64,000 bases of DNA from Paulownia fortunei (taxonomy: Eukaryota; Streptophyta; Magnoliopsida; Lamiales; Paulowniaceae). A program made the position numbers and the translations under genes. Shown one piece after another: positions 1-11,652 of the stretch (positions are counted from its first letter, which is position 1; the number at the start of each line of letters is the position of its first letter). Where the stretch lies: contig CM033121.1 in NCBI GenBank assembly GCA_019321725.1, positions 2,914,001-2,978,000 on the forward strand. Reading direction: 5' to 3'. The notes under the pieces were generated by a model that did no database searches, was not told the origin of the DNA, and saw only the letters and a list, made by a program, of their open reading frames with translations.

Positions 1-108
1 AGAATTGGGCAAACATTTTTACTCTGTCCCCTAAAGATCAAATGTCAAAAACTCTCACCTTTTGTCTCTCTTTAAAATCTCCCATTTTTTTCTGTTTTAT
101 CTATCCAT

Positions 109-125
109 CTCTCTCTCTCTCTCTC

Positions 126-167
<42 letters not shown>
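109..167. repeat. CT then AC dinucleotide microsatellite
   Basis: A (CT)n run at about 109-126 is followed by an (AC)n run at about 129-166. Open frames across it on both strands are low-complexity products of the repeat and are not genes. Confidence 0.95.
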
Positions 168-172
<5 letters not shown>

Positions 173-174
173 TA

Positions 175-360
175 AGGTTGGGTTTGGGGTGGCCTCGGGA
201 TTGTGGTTGCGTGGGTGGGACGAGGTTGGAGTTGGGGTTCGGGGTTTCTGGGTTGTGGCAGCCTGGGACTGTGGGTGGCGGGGTTGGGGTTGGGGTGTGG
301 GGTGGGATCGGCTGTTGGCGGCAGGGAGGTTGGGGTAGGGTGTGGGGGTAGGGGAGAGGG
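175..360 (+). other. G-rich tract with many GGG/GGGG runs
   Basis: The + strand carries many short G-runs separated by one to a few bases, such as GGGGTTGGGG and GGGTGGG. It stands out sharply from the AT-rich DNA around it. The pattern fits the sequence rule for G-quadruplex formation on the + strand. No gene is evident here; frames through it are Gly/Trp or Pro/Thr low-complexity sequence. Confidence 0.6.
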
Positions 361-2246
361 GTTTCTGAAGAAGATATGAGAAAAGAAACGAATAAATTAA
401 ATGAAAATATTTTCATTTCTTATTCTATTTAGTTTCTTTGCTTGATATACTTATATATTTGATGTAATTAAGTTATTTTAATAGGTATTAATTATTGATT
501 ATTCGATTAATTAAGATTAATTAATTAGTTAAATAATTGTTTTGATAATTTGATTAGCTAAAAATAATAAGTTATTCTTTATTTGACAACTACTTATTGG
601 ATTGGTCAAAAGTTAATCATTTGATTGGTTAAAATTAAAATTAAACATTAATTATTTAATTAGTAAAAAGTAGTAAGTTATTTTGTGGTTATTGATTATT
701 TGATTGATCAAGTTATTCATTACTTATATATTAGTTAAATAGTATAACTAAAATTAAATTTACATTACAAAGAAAGTAAAAAAGAGAGAGAAGTTAATAT
801 ACAAAAAGTAAAGTTACAAAATAAAAGAAAATTTAAATCTGAAAAAATGAAAGAAGAAAATTTAAATCTGAAAATTCTATTTACCAAACCCGTTATCGAA
901 TATTTCTATGTTTTTATAAACATATTATTGTATCAATTATTTGTTTTTATATTATTTTTTTATTTTTTTCTTACTACAAATAAAAAATAAAAAATATAAT
1001 TAAGATGTTAAAATTTATTTATTTTTTTTAAAAATCCATTAACTAAAATACAAAATCAAAACAATTCAATAATAATCGAACCAAATTCATTATAATATTT
1101 TGGCATATCAAAATTTTAATTTAATTTAATTTTATCGAATGAACACCTTTATAATTGACATTAAGTTAAAACCAGGAATTTTATTTATTTTCACCTTCGC
1201 AAACCTACATGTTGCCATCGAATATGGTGTCAAAAGTGTGTTACATGGTCACAAATTTTAAGTTCACAAGGAATACATCAAATACTTCAACGTTCTTTCA
1301 GTTTTTAGGGGTTTAATGAGGGCATCAATCAGGAACGTGACAGAAGCAAACGGGTGTTCTACTCTATTTGCCTGCATAGAAACATTTCCATTCCCACAGC
1401 CGGTAATATCCATGCTGTATGGTGTAAGAATGAAAATCATGTATCTTATTTTGTAAAAATATATGGTGTATGAATGAAAATCAAGTATCTCATTTTATAA
1501 AAATACAGGTCCAACACGACGCGCACACACATACACACACAGATCTAGACTTCCTACACTGAAGTTGGAAAAATGGATGTGGCGGGAGGTGCTTGAATGA
1601 CAGTGAGAATGAAGTCTGGATATTGGTGACATGAATCCGGAAGAACCCAACCTCAAAAGTATAAAATGCAAGCTACTGATATGGGATAGTCGAATGCCAT
1701 ATAAACCCAAAATCAATACCCAATATTATCGATGTTCTCTTTAGTTTTGAGAAGAAATGTTTTACTTCTCTGCAATGTATTCATATTCCATGTCGATGCT
1801 CACCACCAACAGAACCCATGGGGTTATAAATAAAGTAACAGACCAACTAAATCAACAAAGAATTGTAGAACTTTAAGTAAACTCTATTAACTGTAAAGGG
1901 GGAAAATACTACAAGGTATGTGACTGTAACTTTCAGAAACCTTTGCAAGATAGTTTACTTGTGATTCGTCCAATCTTCGGGATGTAAGATGCCTTTCTTC
2001 TTCAGCTACCATGTTACAGATATTGAAGTAATTCTTGATAACGCATCAGACAATAAACTGCAGGTACTTTAAGTTATCCCCTTGACACAAATATTCCATT
2101 TTCAAGAAGCTTCATCAGCACATTTTCATTGTCAATTACACCAGGCCACAAAATTTGATTCGAAACTCAAGCTTTTCCTTCCCGTAGCTATGTTTCTTTG
2201 ACAAATGTAGTAGCCTATCATACCATAAATGAAATCAAAAATGATG
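361..2246. other. AT-rich intergenic region and likely 3' UTR of the downstream gene
   Basis: I see no coding exon. The region is AT-rich to about 1180, then more balanced. A 44-bp sequence is tandemly repeated at 1418-1461 and 1462-1505. About 1900-2246 probably contains the 3' UTR of the minus-strand membrane-protein gene that ends at 2247. Confidence 0.5.
1418..1505. repeat. 44-bp tandem duplication (two copies)
   Basis: Two adjacent copies beginning TATGGTGTA occupy 1418-1461 and 1462-1505. They differ at a handful of positions. This is a simple local duplication. Confidence 0.85.
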
Positions 2247-3338
2247 TCACTGAACTTCTGTTGATCCAGCTGCAATAGTCAGGGCTTCCAAAACTGGTTC
2301 GGTTTCTCCATTTGCAGATTCCATGCTATAAGATTTACAACTGAAGTAGAAAACTGTGCTCATCATTGAATCTATTAGCACCACAAATGAATACATCATG
2401 ACCAAAAGAGGTCCTTCCCATATCCTGGAAGAGCCATCTCCATAACTGAGTGTCTTTACCCTATGCTCAAAGAGACCCTCCACAAACGCCATTCCTATCG
2501 TGGATCCAAGGAATATCAAGAGCCCAACTTGAGTCTGTCCTTTAATTAATGAACTGGACCTTAGCAATGCCTGTGGCCCTGAAACATCCTCAAGAACAGA
2601 TATTACAACAGCAATGTTGCAAATAATAATAGCATTTGCTAAAATGATTGAGAATAGCAATCCCACTACCATAGCAGGATACAGAATCAAGTCTGATGGG
2701 AATCCCATAATCAAGAACCCGCTGCTCACTACAACAAGGAGGACAAGGAATAAAGTGAGGCAACCAGACATTACCACACACACCCACAAATATGTGAAAA
2801 CGATGCGCTTCCAAATCTTCGAAATGATCACATGAAACTTCGAGGAATCAAACTTCTTCCTCGAATAAGTACAATCAACTGAGTAAACCACAGCAGCCTT
2901 TGATAGAAGGGACAATGTAATGAACAAAGGGAAGCACATTGTGACTGAAACCGCCATTTCCGACAACTTTAGGCACGAATGTTTGATAAAAGGCTTAAGA
3001 GGGAGTCCACTGGACTTTGCAACTAGCAATAGCCGTAAAGTCAGCCTCTTCACGAGAGATTGATCAACCAACACATTCGACAAAAGCACGGCTGAAACTG
3101 GACAAATTAAAACGGCTACAATCGCCATAAACCCTGTTGAATTATATCGCAGAATCCTGACTGTTTCTCTCAAAATTTCCAATGCACTCATGGAATGAAA
3201 ATGGTAATCGGACCGAAAATCACGCACAGCCGTCTCCAATTCAAGAGTTTCAAGATCCGCCCCTCCAATTTCCTCATCTTTCTCTCTGTTTAATGCATTT
3301 GAGTTGAGTCTTGGGCTCAACCCACTCGATACTTCCAT
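2247..3338 (-). CDS. Multi-pass plant membrane protein of unknown function (363 aa)
   Basis: This is an uninterrupted 363-residue frame. A short acidic, Glu-rich N-terminal tail (residues 1-45) leads into an amphipathic stretch (SALEILRETVRIL). About six hydrophobic segments follow, at roughly residues 70-92, 130-152, 183-212, 215-245, 272-290 and 310-332, and then a hydrophilic C-terminus. The layout resembles the plant-specific transmembrane family found in Arabidopsis as several intronless genes of about 330-370 aa. No catalytic motif is visible and the biochemical role is unknown. The first ATG after upstream stops was chosen. The G/C-balanced stretch at 3339-3930 is probably 5' UTR and may contain a leader intron. 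The protein is a convincing gene by length and membrane topology; the family name is inferred. Confidence 0.8.
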   Translation of the reverse strand: MEVSSGLSPRLNSNALNREKDEEIGGADLETLELETAVRDFRSDYHFHSMSALEILRETVRILRYNSTGFMAIVAVLICPVSAVLLSNVLVDQSLVKRLTLRLLLVAKSSGLPLKPFIKHSCLKLSEMAVSVTMCFPLFITLSLLSKAAVVYSVDCTYSRKKFDSSKFHVIISKIWKRIVFTYLWVCVVMSGCLTLFLVLLVVVSSGFLIMGFPSDLILYPAMVVGLLFSIILANAIIICNIAVVISVLEDVSGPQALLRSSSLIKGQTQVGLLIFLGSTIGMAFVEGLFEHRVKTLSYGDGSSRIWEGPLLVMMYSFVVLIDSMMSTVFYFSCKSYSMESANGETEPVLEALTIAAGSTEVQ

Positions 3339-3960
3339 TTTTCACAATTTTCTTTCCTTAACAAAGCCCACAAAAATTAATTAAAGAAAAAAAAAAAATA
3401 CCCAAACCCATCACTTTCCAAACAATCCCATACTTCACACTTATCAAAACTCAATGCATATAGAGCTTTTCAAGAAATGCCATTCAGATCTAAATCAACC
3501 ACAGTAACTCACTCAAAGCATACCTCCAAAATACCTAAGATCGCACGCTGAATCCTCCATATCCATGTGGGATATCACATTCCAGCAACAACCCAGAAAT
3601 CCAATATTCTAATTCAATACATCTGTGCCATCAAACAGCCAATATTTGTACGACGTGATTGGGGTACGGAAAATGAGAAGAACGAGAGAGGCTTCACGAC
3701 ACGAAGCTCTTATCAGACGAGAGCTCGTGAGGAATGAAGGGAGGTTCACGCTATGAAAAGGGTTGCAGTGAGACAGACAGCAATCATATAGAAAACGAGG
3801 GGAGGATCTGTGATTAAGAGTGTGAAGAAGGAAAAGAACACTATTTTTGGATTTTGAGGGCGTGAAAAGTGAACGGAATTTTGGGGTTGTTCACGTTATG
3901 GAAGGGGAGGACCGAAGACCGAAAGCGAAGACTTGCGTGGCGCTATAATCTATATGCAGT
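3339..3960 (-). promoter_or_regulatory. Probable 5' UTR/promoter of the membrane-protein gene
   Basis: Reading leftward, this stretch sits directly upstream of the ATG at 3338 and is less AT-rich than the DNA beyond 3960. A possible donor (AG|GTATTTT near 3536) and an AG near 3357 could bound a leader intron. I cannot fix the transcription start from sequence alone. Confidence 0.35.
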
Positions 3961-6200
3961 TGCAGTATATCTATAGGCTAATTAACTGTGCATACGCCAT
4001 AGCTTATGTGCATATTTAGAACTTGGATTTGGGAGGATTCTTGAAATATTGCATGTTAATCAATCACTTTCATTATAATTTATAGTTTTATACTCTTATT
4101 CTTTCTTTCTTTCCGTGTAACTAGAGTCATTTGACTATTTGTTTTTACAATTAAATATATTATTACATGATAGTCGCCTTACATTAATCAATGCTACACG
4201 TACTATATATAGATTCATCCACAGACTCATATATATAATTTTTTAAAGAAAAGCATTTATAATTGATGTGGAATAATAATTTTCTGATTAATGAGTCCTA
4301 AGTCCTAACTACTAAGTAAATTGACATGAAAGTTATGTTTATTTTATTTTTATTTTTTATTGATTGATATAAGAATAGTGATTATCATATTGGTTTTTAA
4401 TTCAAATCTTGCATACTTTGGTTGAATAGGAAATGTCTAAATTCAGGGTAGCTTGATTGACTTTGTTGTGTGGACTTTGTATGCGATTAGTGACGGGCTA
4501 GTTATACTAAATTATTAAATATCAAATAAAATTAATTGCTAATAGCTAAAGTTATTGAATGTTACTTGTCTATTATGTTTCAATGAGAATCAATGGTTGA
4601 TGAACTCTAAAAATTCTCTGTTCTAAAATGCAAGGCCTTGTGTGGTTCTCAATGGGATTTTTTTCTTCGTATTATTATTTTAAATACATATTTCATTTTT
4701 GTTTCACTCAATTTTGTTAAAAATGTCCAACTTTATTTTATTATTTTCCACCAAAAATATTTCTCAATATTATATTATCAGTTTTCAACCATATATTACA
4801 ACACTACAACTCACTAATTATTTTCAAACAACATTATTGTAATTGGGCGTACAAATTATTTTAATAAATTATTATATTTAAATTATATATTTAAAATGGA
4901 TCACACCACTATCAATTATATCTAATTAATATATTATTATTTTTAAATAATATTATTTCAGTAGGATTCTCTATTTATATATCATTCCAATATATTATTA
5001 TTTTATCACATTTTCCCATAAAAAACATTCGAAAAACATACTAAGTCAAATATATTCTCATTCTACACTTATAAAATTTTAATCAAAATTCTAAACAAAT
5101 TCTCTTTTTACAAACGAATTTAAATAAAAATTTGAAAACTCATCTCAACAATATATAAATGAGAAATCTGATTGAAATAAAAATCATATAAAGACCTAAG
5201 TATTCTCAAACACACATTCTCAAACCTGACAGATCTAAAAAATTACATTATTACAAGCAACATATAATCAACTAGTACAAACAATTAATGTATGAATGGC
5301 CGAACTCCTAAAGAAGACAAACAATTGGTGTGTGGGTGACCAAACTCCCAGAATACAGCATGTTACTTTTGTCGTGCCAAGATGCCCAAATGTTTGGATG
5401 GGCAATTGTAATTTAACCAAACGTGTGATGGAAAATATTATTGGTTTTGGGGCTCCCCCTATGGTGTTCTTTTCCCGTCCAGTTCTCCATTTAAACTAAA
5501 GTCGTTGTTTTCCCGTCCAATTCTCACATTATTAAAAATGTCAACTTAATAGTAATACAACGATTTCTTCTCTAATAATAGTAGTAGTAAAAATAATGAT
5601 AAAAATAATAACAATCATGATGTAATATTTTTATTAGTTAAAATTCATCTTATATTTATATAATACACATAGAAAAATACTTTCCTTATTTCATACACAT
5701 TTTAAACCGTGACGTAATACTTCAAACTTTTGAGATAAAATGTTTAATACACATATTATACTTACTCATATAATATTTGACGAATAACACTCTATTTTAA
5801 TAAATATTTATAATATCTAAATATAATCAAAAAAATATTCAAAAGTTATTTATAAGTATCAACGAAATATTATATAAATAAAAAATAATAACTCTAATAA
5901 TTTATCAATACACTAATTATTAAAAAAAAATATCATTAAGTTATATCATAATAATAAGTTAAATAATATAAAATACTTATAAACTAATTTTTGCATGATT
6001 TAAAATAAATACAAATACAATTCATATAAAAATAATTACAAAATAAGTTATATTTTTGCTCTTAAATGATTATTTTATATTCATATTTTATTCATATATT
6101 TATAAATTTATATATTAACCGTTTTCATATTTTTTATTATAATTTTTAATAAATATTCATAATATTATTATATGTCGAATATTTTTCATTTTATATTTAA
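3961..6200. other. AT-rich intergenic DNA
   Basis: Long A/T-rich stretches with no convincing exon on either strand. A 67-codon frame at 5296-5499 has no recognisable composition or motif and is probably chance. Polymer runs and TA-rich segments are frequent between 4850 and 6200. Confidence 0.6.
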
Positions 6201-6261
6201 GGAAATTAGGCAATAACAAAAAAAAAAAATATTGACGGGTCGACTCACTCCGCTACCGCGA

Positions 6262-9200
6262 ATGGAGAAGGGGAAATACGATCGCTAAAAGCTTAAGGTT
6301 AGGGTTTCACATTTCTTTTCATCTCACGTTAGATTATTCTACAATTATTTTAATTCCATTTCCTCTCTCAATTGTGTTAATCTTGTTTGAGTTAGTAATT
6401 ACTGCTGGATTAAGTGAATTTTCACGTGTTATTTAGAACTTAATAAAGATTACAGTTCAGTGTGTTAGAATTTTACTTTAGTAGACAATAAAAGATGTGA
6501 TTTTGTGTCAATGTTCGGGAAAATGTTTCACTTTTGTTTTCCAAGTTATTATTCGCTGTTAAACAGAAAAAATCTGTAATTTTTGTATATGCTATAAGCT
6601 CTGAATAGCTTGGTGGGACGGCGTTAATGAAAGTTGCGTTCTCATTGCACCAGGTGTTCCGTTTACATATCAATGTTACACATTTGATATGTATTTTTGC
6701 TTATTGTAATTAGCAATTGTGAATTGTCCTTAGCCTCTATATTAGCTAATTTAAATCTTACATGTTAATATGTTTTCGTTAGCAGAGTTTTCAGCTTGGT
6801 TTGGAAATACCTCTGTTTTCTTTTCTAAAATTCATGTTTATGATTTTTTTGTCTTCTCAGAGAACGGGAATTTAGCATCTAATTGTAAGTGTTGGTGATA
6901 TTTTTTATTTGTTTTATTGTGGAGATTATGAGATGGATGTTAATGATAATCAAAGCATGAGTGAAAATATGTCCGTAGATGCGTGTAGACCGTGCTATCA
7001 GTCTGAACTCATCATGCAATTTTCTACAATTCTCATAGTTTCCAATGATATGTTGTTATAAGACACGGTAAAAATTTTGGAGGAGTTTGTGGACATTTTC
7101 AATTTTTGTAGTTAAGAGGTGGGAAATCATGGTTTTGGTGACGTCGTGTGGCAGCTAGAGTTTTTAAGCAAAATGACTTAATTGGGGGATCGATGATTAG
7201 ATTTTTCATGCCTCCAAATGATTTTGAGTGAATAATTTTCATTATGGCAAATTGATTTACATTTTATCCTGTGTGGAGTTGCATGATAATCTTCTGTACT
7301 TGGAGTGAAGAAGAGCTACTGGATTCAAGTTGATACTATCTTTCCCGAAATTGGAATCTAGGTGCTTAACTACAATATTTATGAATTTTTTATTTATGTC
7401 GAAAGTATGCATCATTGAGATAGCACACTGGCCAGACTATACAGATTCGGGAGTCTGATGATGCATTATTTTTATTAATATATATATGTAACTCTATTAT
7501 TTTGGGAACTTCATTTTCAGATTAAAATTACAAGATGGAGCAAATGCACCAGATACGGAAATACTTCAACTTTCCATAGGAAGTGGTCTTGCATTATTTA
7601 ATCCCATACAGGTACGTTGGAGTGATACAATATGTTCATTTGTCATGCAATGAGTAGGACAAGAGTGTTCTTAAGTTTCTTCATCGATAGATATGGAGTC
7701 TAAGATTTGTCATCATAATGGTGTGTTTGTGTCGTTTTTCAGTGGTAAGAAACCATTCGATGTATATGCAAACAGTAGTTTCAATCAACGGCACTCTCTT
7801 ATGAGCCTTGTGCATGTATCTTGTGTACACATTATGAAGATATGAGACTACAGTTAAGCTGGAAAACTGGGGAAAAAAATACCAAGAAAGAAGACAGAAA
7901 GGGTACATAGGCATGCAGGCACAGTGGAAACTTGAAGTGGGAAGGAATGACCATACAGTGAGATTTGGGCAAATTTTTAAAGTCATGATTTTATTTTGCC
8001 CTTTGGCGGGTGCTTTTCTCCTGCTGTAGTGACTTGGTTTTCAAGATCAGCCAAAATTATGTGTAAGTCTTTGAACTTAAGCATCTCAGATAAAGATGTT
8101 AAATACAAGTTTAATGTCGGTGTTTATTGATGCATTTTGAGAGCAACGATCAATAACATCATTCATATATTACAAGATCAAATATTAATCAATTACAATC
8201 AATGACTGATCAAAACATCCATTTGAAGGACAGAAACTACTATGGGTGACTCGAACCCAATACCTCTTAATTATAGAATCTTGGTGCTTCATCCTTATTG
8301 CATTTTCAATACCTGATTGGATTTATTGGTGCATTCAAGTATTGGTCATATTTACAATTGCAGCAAAGCATTCCTTAAAGACCGTATAAATAATATATGG
8401 ATAAGAATCTAGAACTTGTGGCACAATATTGGAGCTTCTTACATCTTACAATAACAAGTTTTATCTAAGTGTTTTTTCTCGAAGTCTGGTGGTAATGCCA
8501 TATCAAATTTCCTACTGCCAGAGCAAATTTGCACGAATTTGACACTTTTACCCAGTGATCATCCACAGCATCTTCCCAAACCTTGCTGACGTCCACCAAT
8601 CCTTTGTTAACTCGACGATCTGCCTCTCTCTGCTGTTTATGGAAAATCATCTTCAGTCCATGCTGCTACTCACCATGTTTTCCATAAAAACGCTGCTTAC
8701 TTAGAGGTCAATATCCACAGCCCCACACCAATACAGTGCCACCCAATTCTGGTATCCGGACCGCTCAAATATCATTGCCATTGCCAGCGGCAATGCTCAA
8801 TTTTTAACTAGTCTTATTGTTAAGGTTCTTGTGTGTTCAAAACTAATTGGGAGAAACAATGAGTAAACTTTAATTGGGAGAACTTCGCTGTAGTGGTTTA
8901 ATGAACATGAATTCCAGTAGTACTTTTTCTTTGACCCCCTTGTCTGGGCAAAAGAATTAGATAGCAAATATTGCTTCCCAAACCACAAGGATGATAATAT
9001 TTTTCATTGAGTTGCCACCACCCAGGAAAATGAATATGTGCAGAAAAAATGTACAGGTGTTTTGCTCAATTTGGAGACGAAGAAAGAAAGACTTAATTGG
9101 AAGATATTTATTTACTGAAGCTGTAAGGTTTCCTGACTGTGAAGGGTGAAGAAGACAATTTCGTTGGCAGGAGGGATATTGCTCTGGCATTGTCAGCAGC

Positions 9201-9750
9201 CTCGACAAATTATTTGAAATCTAATGCAAGATATCAAGATTGGCCTTGTTTTTTGGCAGTTTGATCAACAGCTAATATTTGCTACTCTGTGCACTGCCAT
9301 TATGTTCTCTCTCTATAACTCCCTCTCCCTGTTCAAAAAATCTGCTGACTTATATCTTTATTCTGTAATGTGCTAGACAAGAAAAAGCTACCTGGACCAC
9401 AAGGCAAACTTAGAAGGCCAAATTGGAGAAAGATTCAAAGAATCTCAAGGACATTTTCAGGAGGGCGTCTTTATCTTAGAAGGTACGGTGCGAGTTTGGG
9501 GCAATAATCACAACTGTTCATTCATATATAGTGAGTTTAATATGTGGTCCATCATATACTTAGTAGTTGTAATAATTCGAAGATCCAGAGTCTCAGGATT
9601 GCCCAAAAGTTGCACCAAGAAAGGGAAAATGAGATTTCTGATCATGAATTTCTTGAGTGTGTTAAGAGAGGCATCTTGAGAGGATGGAACTATTGCATAA
9701 TTTGGATTGTCCATCTCTCTGGCACAGGCACTCCATGCCATTGTTGTTTC
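6262..9750 (+). pseudogene. Decayed multi-exon gene, family not recognised
   Basis: A leader-like segment at about 6240-6310 contains ATGGAGAAG but stops after eight codons. Two later segments look like real exons. 7521-7611 lies between TTTTCAG and CAG|GTACGT and reads LKLQDGANAPDTEILQLSIG and onward. 9377-9482 lies between a CTAG acceptor and GAAG|GTACGG and reads TRKSYLDHKANLEGQIGERF and onward. The first ends in phase 0 and the second opens in phase 0, so they join in frame. Further coding-like but stop-broken stretches occur at 8480-8780 and 9110-9220, and at 9580-9700 (a Lys/Glu-rich helical stretch). I do not recognise the family. It could be a rapidly evolving gene with exons I missed, but the internal stops favour decay. 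Confidence 0.4.
8120..8300 (-). repeat. Possible degraded tRNA-derived SINE
   Basis: Read on the minus strand, 8258-8244 has a pol III B-box-like sequence (GGGTTCGAGTCACCC). It is preceded by a tRNA-arm-like stretch containing GAAGCACCAAGATTCTA. No clear A-box, tail or target-site duplication is visible, so this is tentative. Confidence 0.3.
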
Positions 9751-9882
9751 ATACTTACATTGTTAAGTCATACATTTATTTGGTTGGTGTACTCGTTCTC
9801 CCTGCATTATCATATAATATGAACATATTTTACCATTTCTTTAAAATGTTTAGTAGAAAAAAATTCATTAAAGAAATAAAAA

Positions 9883-10243
9883 GCCCGTTTGGTTTCATCT
9901 TCAATTTCTGTTTCATATCTTCAGTATTTTTTAGTTTTCGTATAAAAATAAAAATATATTTGGATTAGTTATATTTATTTGTTGACTATATAGGATTGAA
10001 AATAAAAATGTACCCTTTGTAGGATGAAAAGACAAAATATTAGTGGGTTTGAAAATATGTTTGGTATGTGTATTTTTATTTTTAACTTTGATAAAAAAAT
10101 TAAAATTAAAATTAAATAACATTTATGATACAAATAGATAAAATAAATACATATTCAGAGTTTTAAATAGTAAAATTTGGGTAAAATAAATACATATTCA
10201 TAGTTTTAAGAGTAAAAATTGAATGAAACCAAACATTCTCAAA
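9883..10243. mobile_element. MITE with GTTTGGTTTCAT terminal inverted repeats
   Basis: The left end (GCCCGTTTGGTTTCATCTTC) and the reverse complement of the right end (GAGAATGTTTGGTTTCATTC) share a TGTTTGGTTTCAT-type core, as in hAT-like non-autonomous elements. The interior is about 360 bp, AT-rich and non-coding. It contains a partial internal repeat (AAATAAATACATATTCA at about 10142 and 10186). Target-site duplications are not clear. The frames that overlap it are not genes. Confidence 0.65.
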
Positions 10244-10329
10244 AGGCTAAACTTGATACAAGATTTCCTTTAAGGATCACAAGATTCGTGATCTTAGAAG
10301 ACTACAGTCATTAAATGGATCTTCATGTT

Positions 10330-10415
10330 GTACTCAATATATATATATATATATTGAGCAAATAAATATTGTGTTAAATATTTATTTTTAATTAAATAAA
10401 ATATTTAACACAAAA
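10330..10415. repeat. AT-rich hairpin / inverted repeat
   Basis: TGTGTTAAATATTTATTT is followed a few bases later by AAATAAAATATTTAACACA, an almost perfect inverted repeat next to an (AT)n run. It may be a small MITE remnant. The arms are simple in composition, which argues against a microRNA precursor. Confidence 0.55.
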
Positions 10416-11588
10416 TATATATATTAAATACACGTTAATTGAATGCAGTATCTATAAAATTTGATAGACCTGCCAATAATTATACACTTGATATTCATAA
10501 ATACTCCACTTGGATAAGTATTGGCCCAAAAAACATCTCATTTAATACCCTTGGTGGCCAAACTAAACGAACAACGATGACGTCAAGCCCACGAAAGCCC
10601 AAATGTCAGTGATTGGACAGCCACAGAAAGAATCTCATGCTCCGCAGTCAGTGGACTATTCCATGTCCGTCACGCATCAAGTATTCACAGTCGTTTCTCC
10701 ATGGCCCAAGCCTATGAATCGTACGATCCAGATTCCAATTGACGGAAAGGATTGATGGACATGACAGTAGATGCTGGTTAGCCTGGTTGGATTGGATTCT
10801 TTTTCAACTTACGGGCCGGGTCCATATTACCTTCCTCAACGGGAAATAGGATCTACCCAATTTTTTTTAAAAAGCATCTCAAAATAAGATTTTGATTAAT
10901 ATAATTTATTTTTTTAATTAAAAATTATAATATTACTTTAAAAAATGAACAAACTCATGAATGCTGTGCCAGATATACACTGTAATAGCACTTTTGGCCA
11001 TCAATTTGACTGACTAGTTGATTTTGAAAGGGTATTTTCAAAATAAGAAAGTTAGATAATATAGATAGAAAAAATGGAATTGGAGACATAAATAAAAAAT
11101 AAAATAAAGTGTGTATATTATAGCTTTCTCTGATGCCAAGTGGCAAGAGTAAGTCCAAAAATAGCGTGCATTTTATGTGGTTTAGAACTTGGATCCTATT
11201 CGAGTTGAATTCGGTTGGGTGTGACCCATGCATAAAGAGATGGGTATTGTCCTGTTAAGTAATTATATCTAATTTTAAGGACATTTTGGTCCTTTAAATC
11301 CCTGAAAAGCTATTTCTCTTTAATCACCTACCTCCCTCCCCAGTACATTTTGAGGGTTTGCAACACCTTTTGGACAGTAAAAAGGCTGAAACACAAAATA
11401 GTACAATACGGAGAGCAAAGGACTTAAACACACATGCGGGGGAGTGGGTGTAAAGGAAGAAGAGAATAGAGACACAAAGTAAGGAATATGAAAATGAGAG
11501 ATGAAGAGACAAAAGAGGAAGTCACAAACTCAGTCCTTACAACCTTTTACTTCAAGCCCCATCTTTTTTTGGCTTTTCTTTTGTCTCT

Positions 11589-11652
<64 letters not shown>

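Noticed and set aside
42..416. Overlapping 98- and 114-codon frames on both strands
   Set aside because: They are generated by the CT/AC microsatellite and the G-rich tract; the translations are His/Thr, Val/Cys or Gly/Trp repeats.
5296..5499. 67-codon plus-strand frame
   Set aside because: Isolated in AT-rich DNA with no domain or splice partner.
10330..10415. Possible microRNA precursor hairpin
   Set aside because: The arms are simple AT-rich sequence with no known microRNA; more likely a repeat fold-back.
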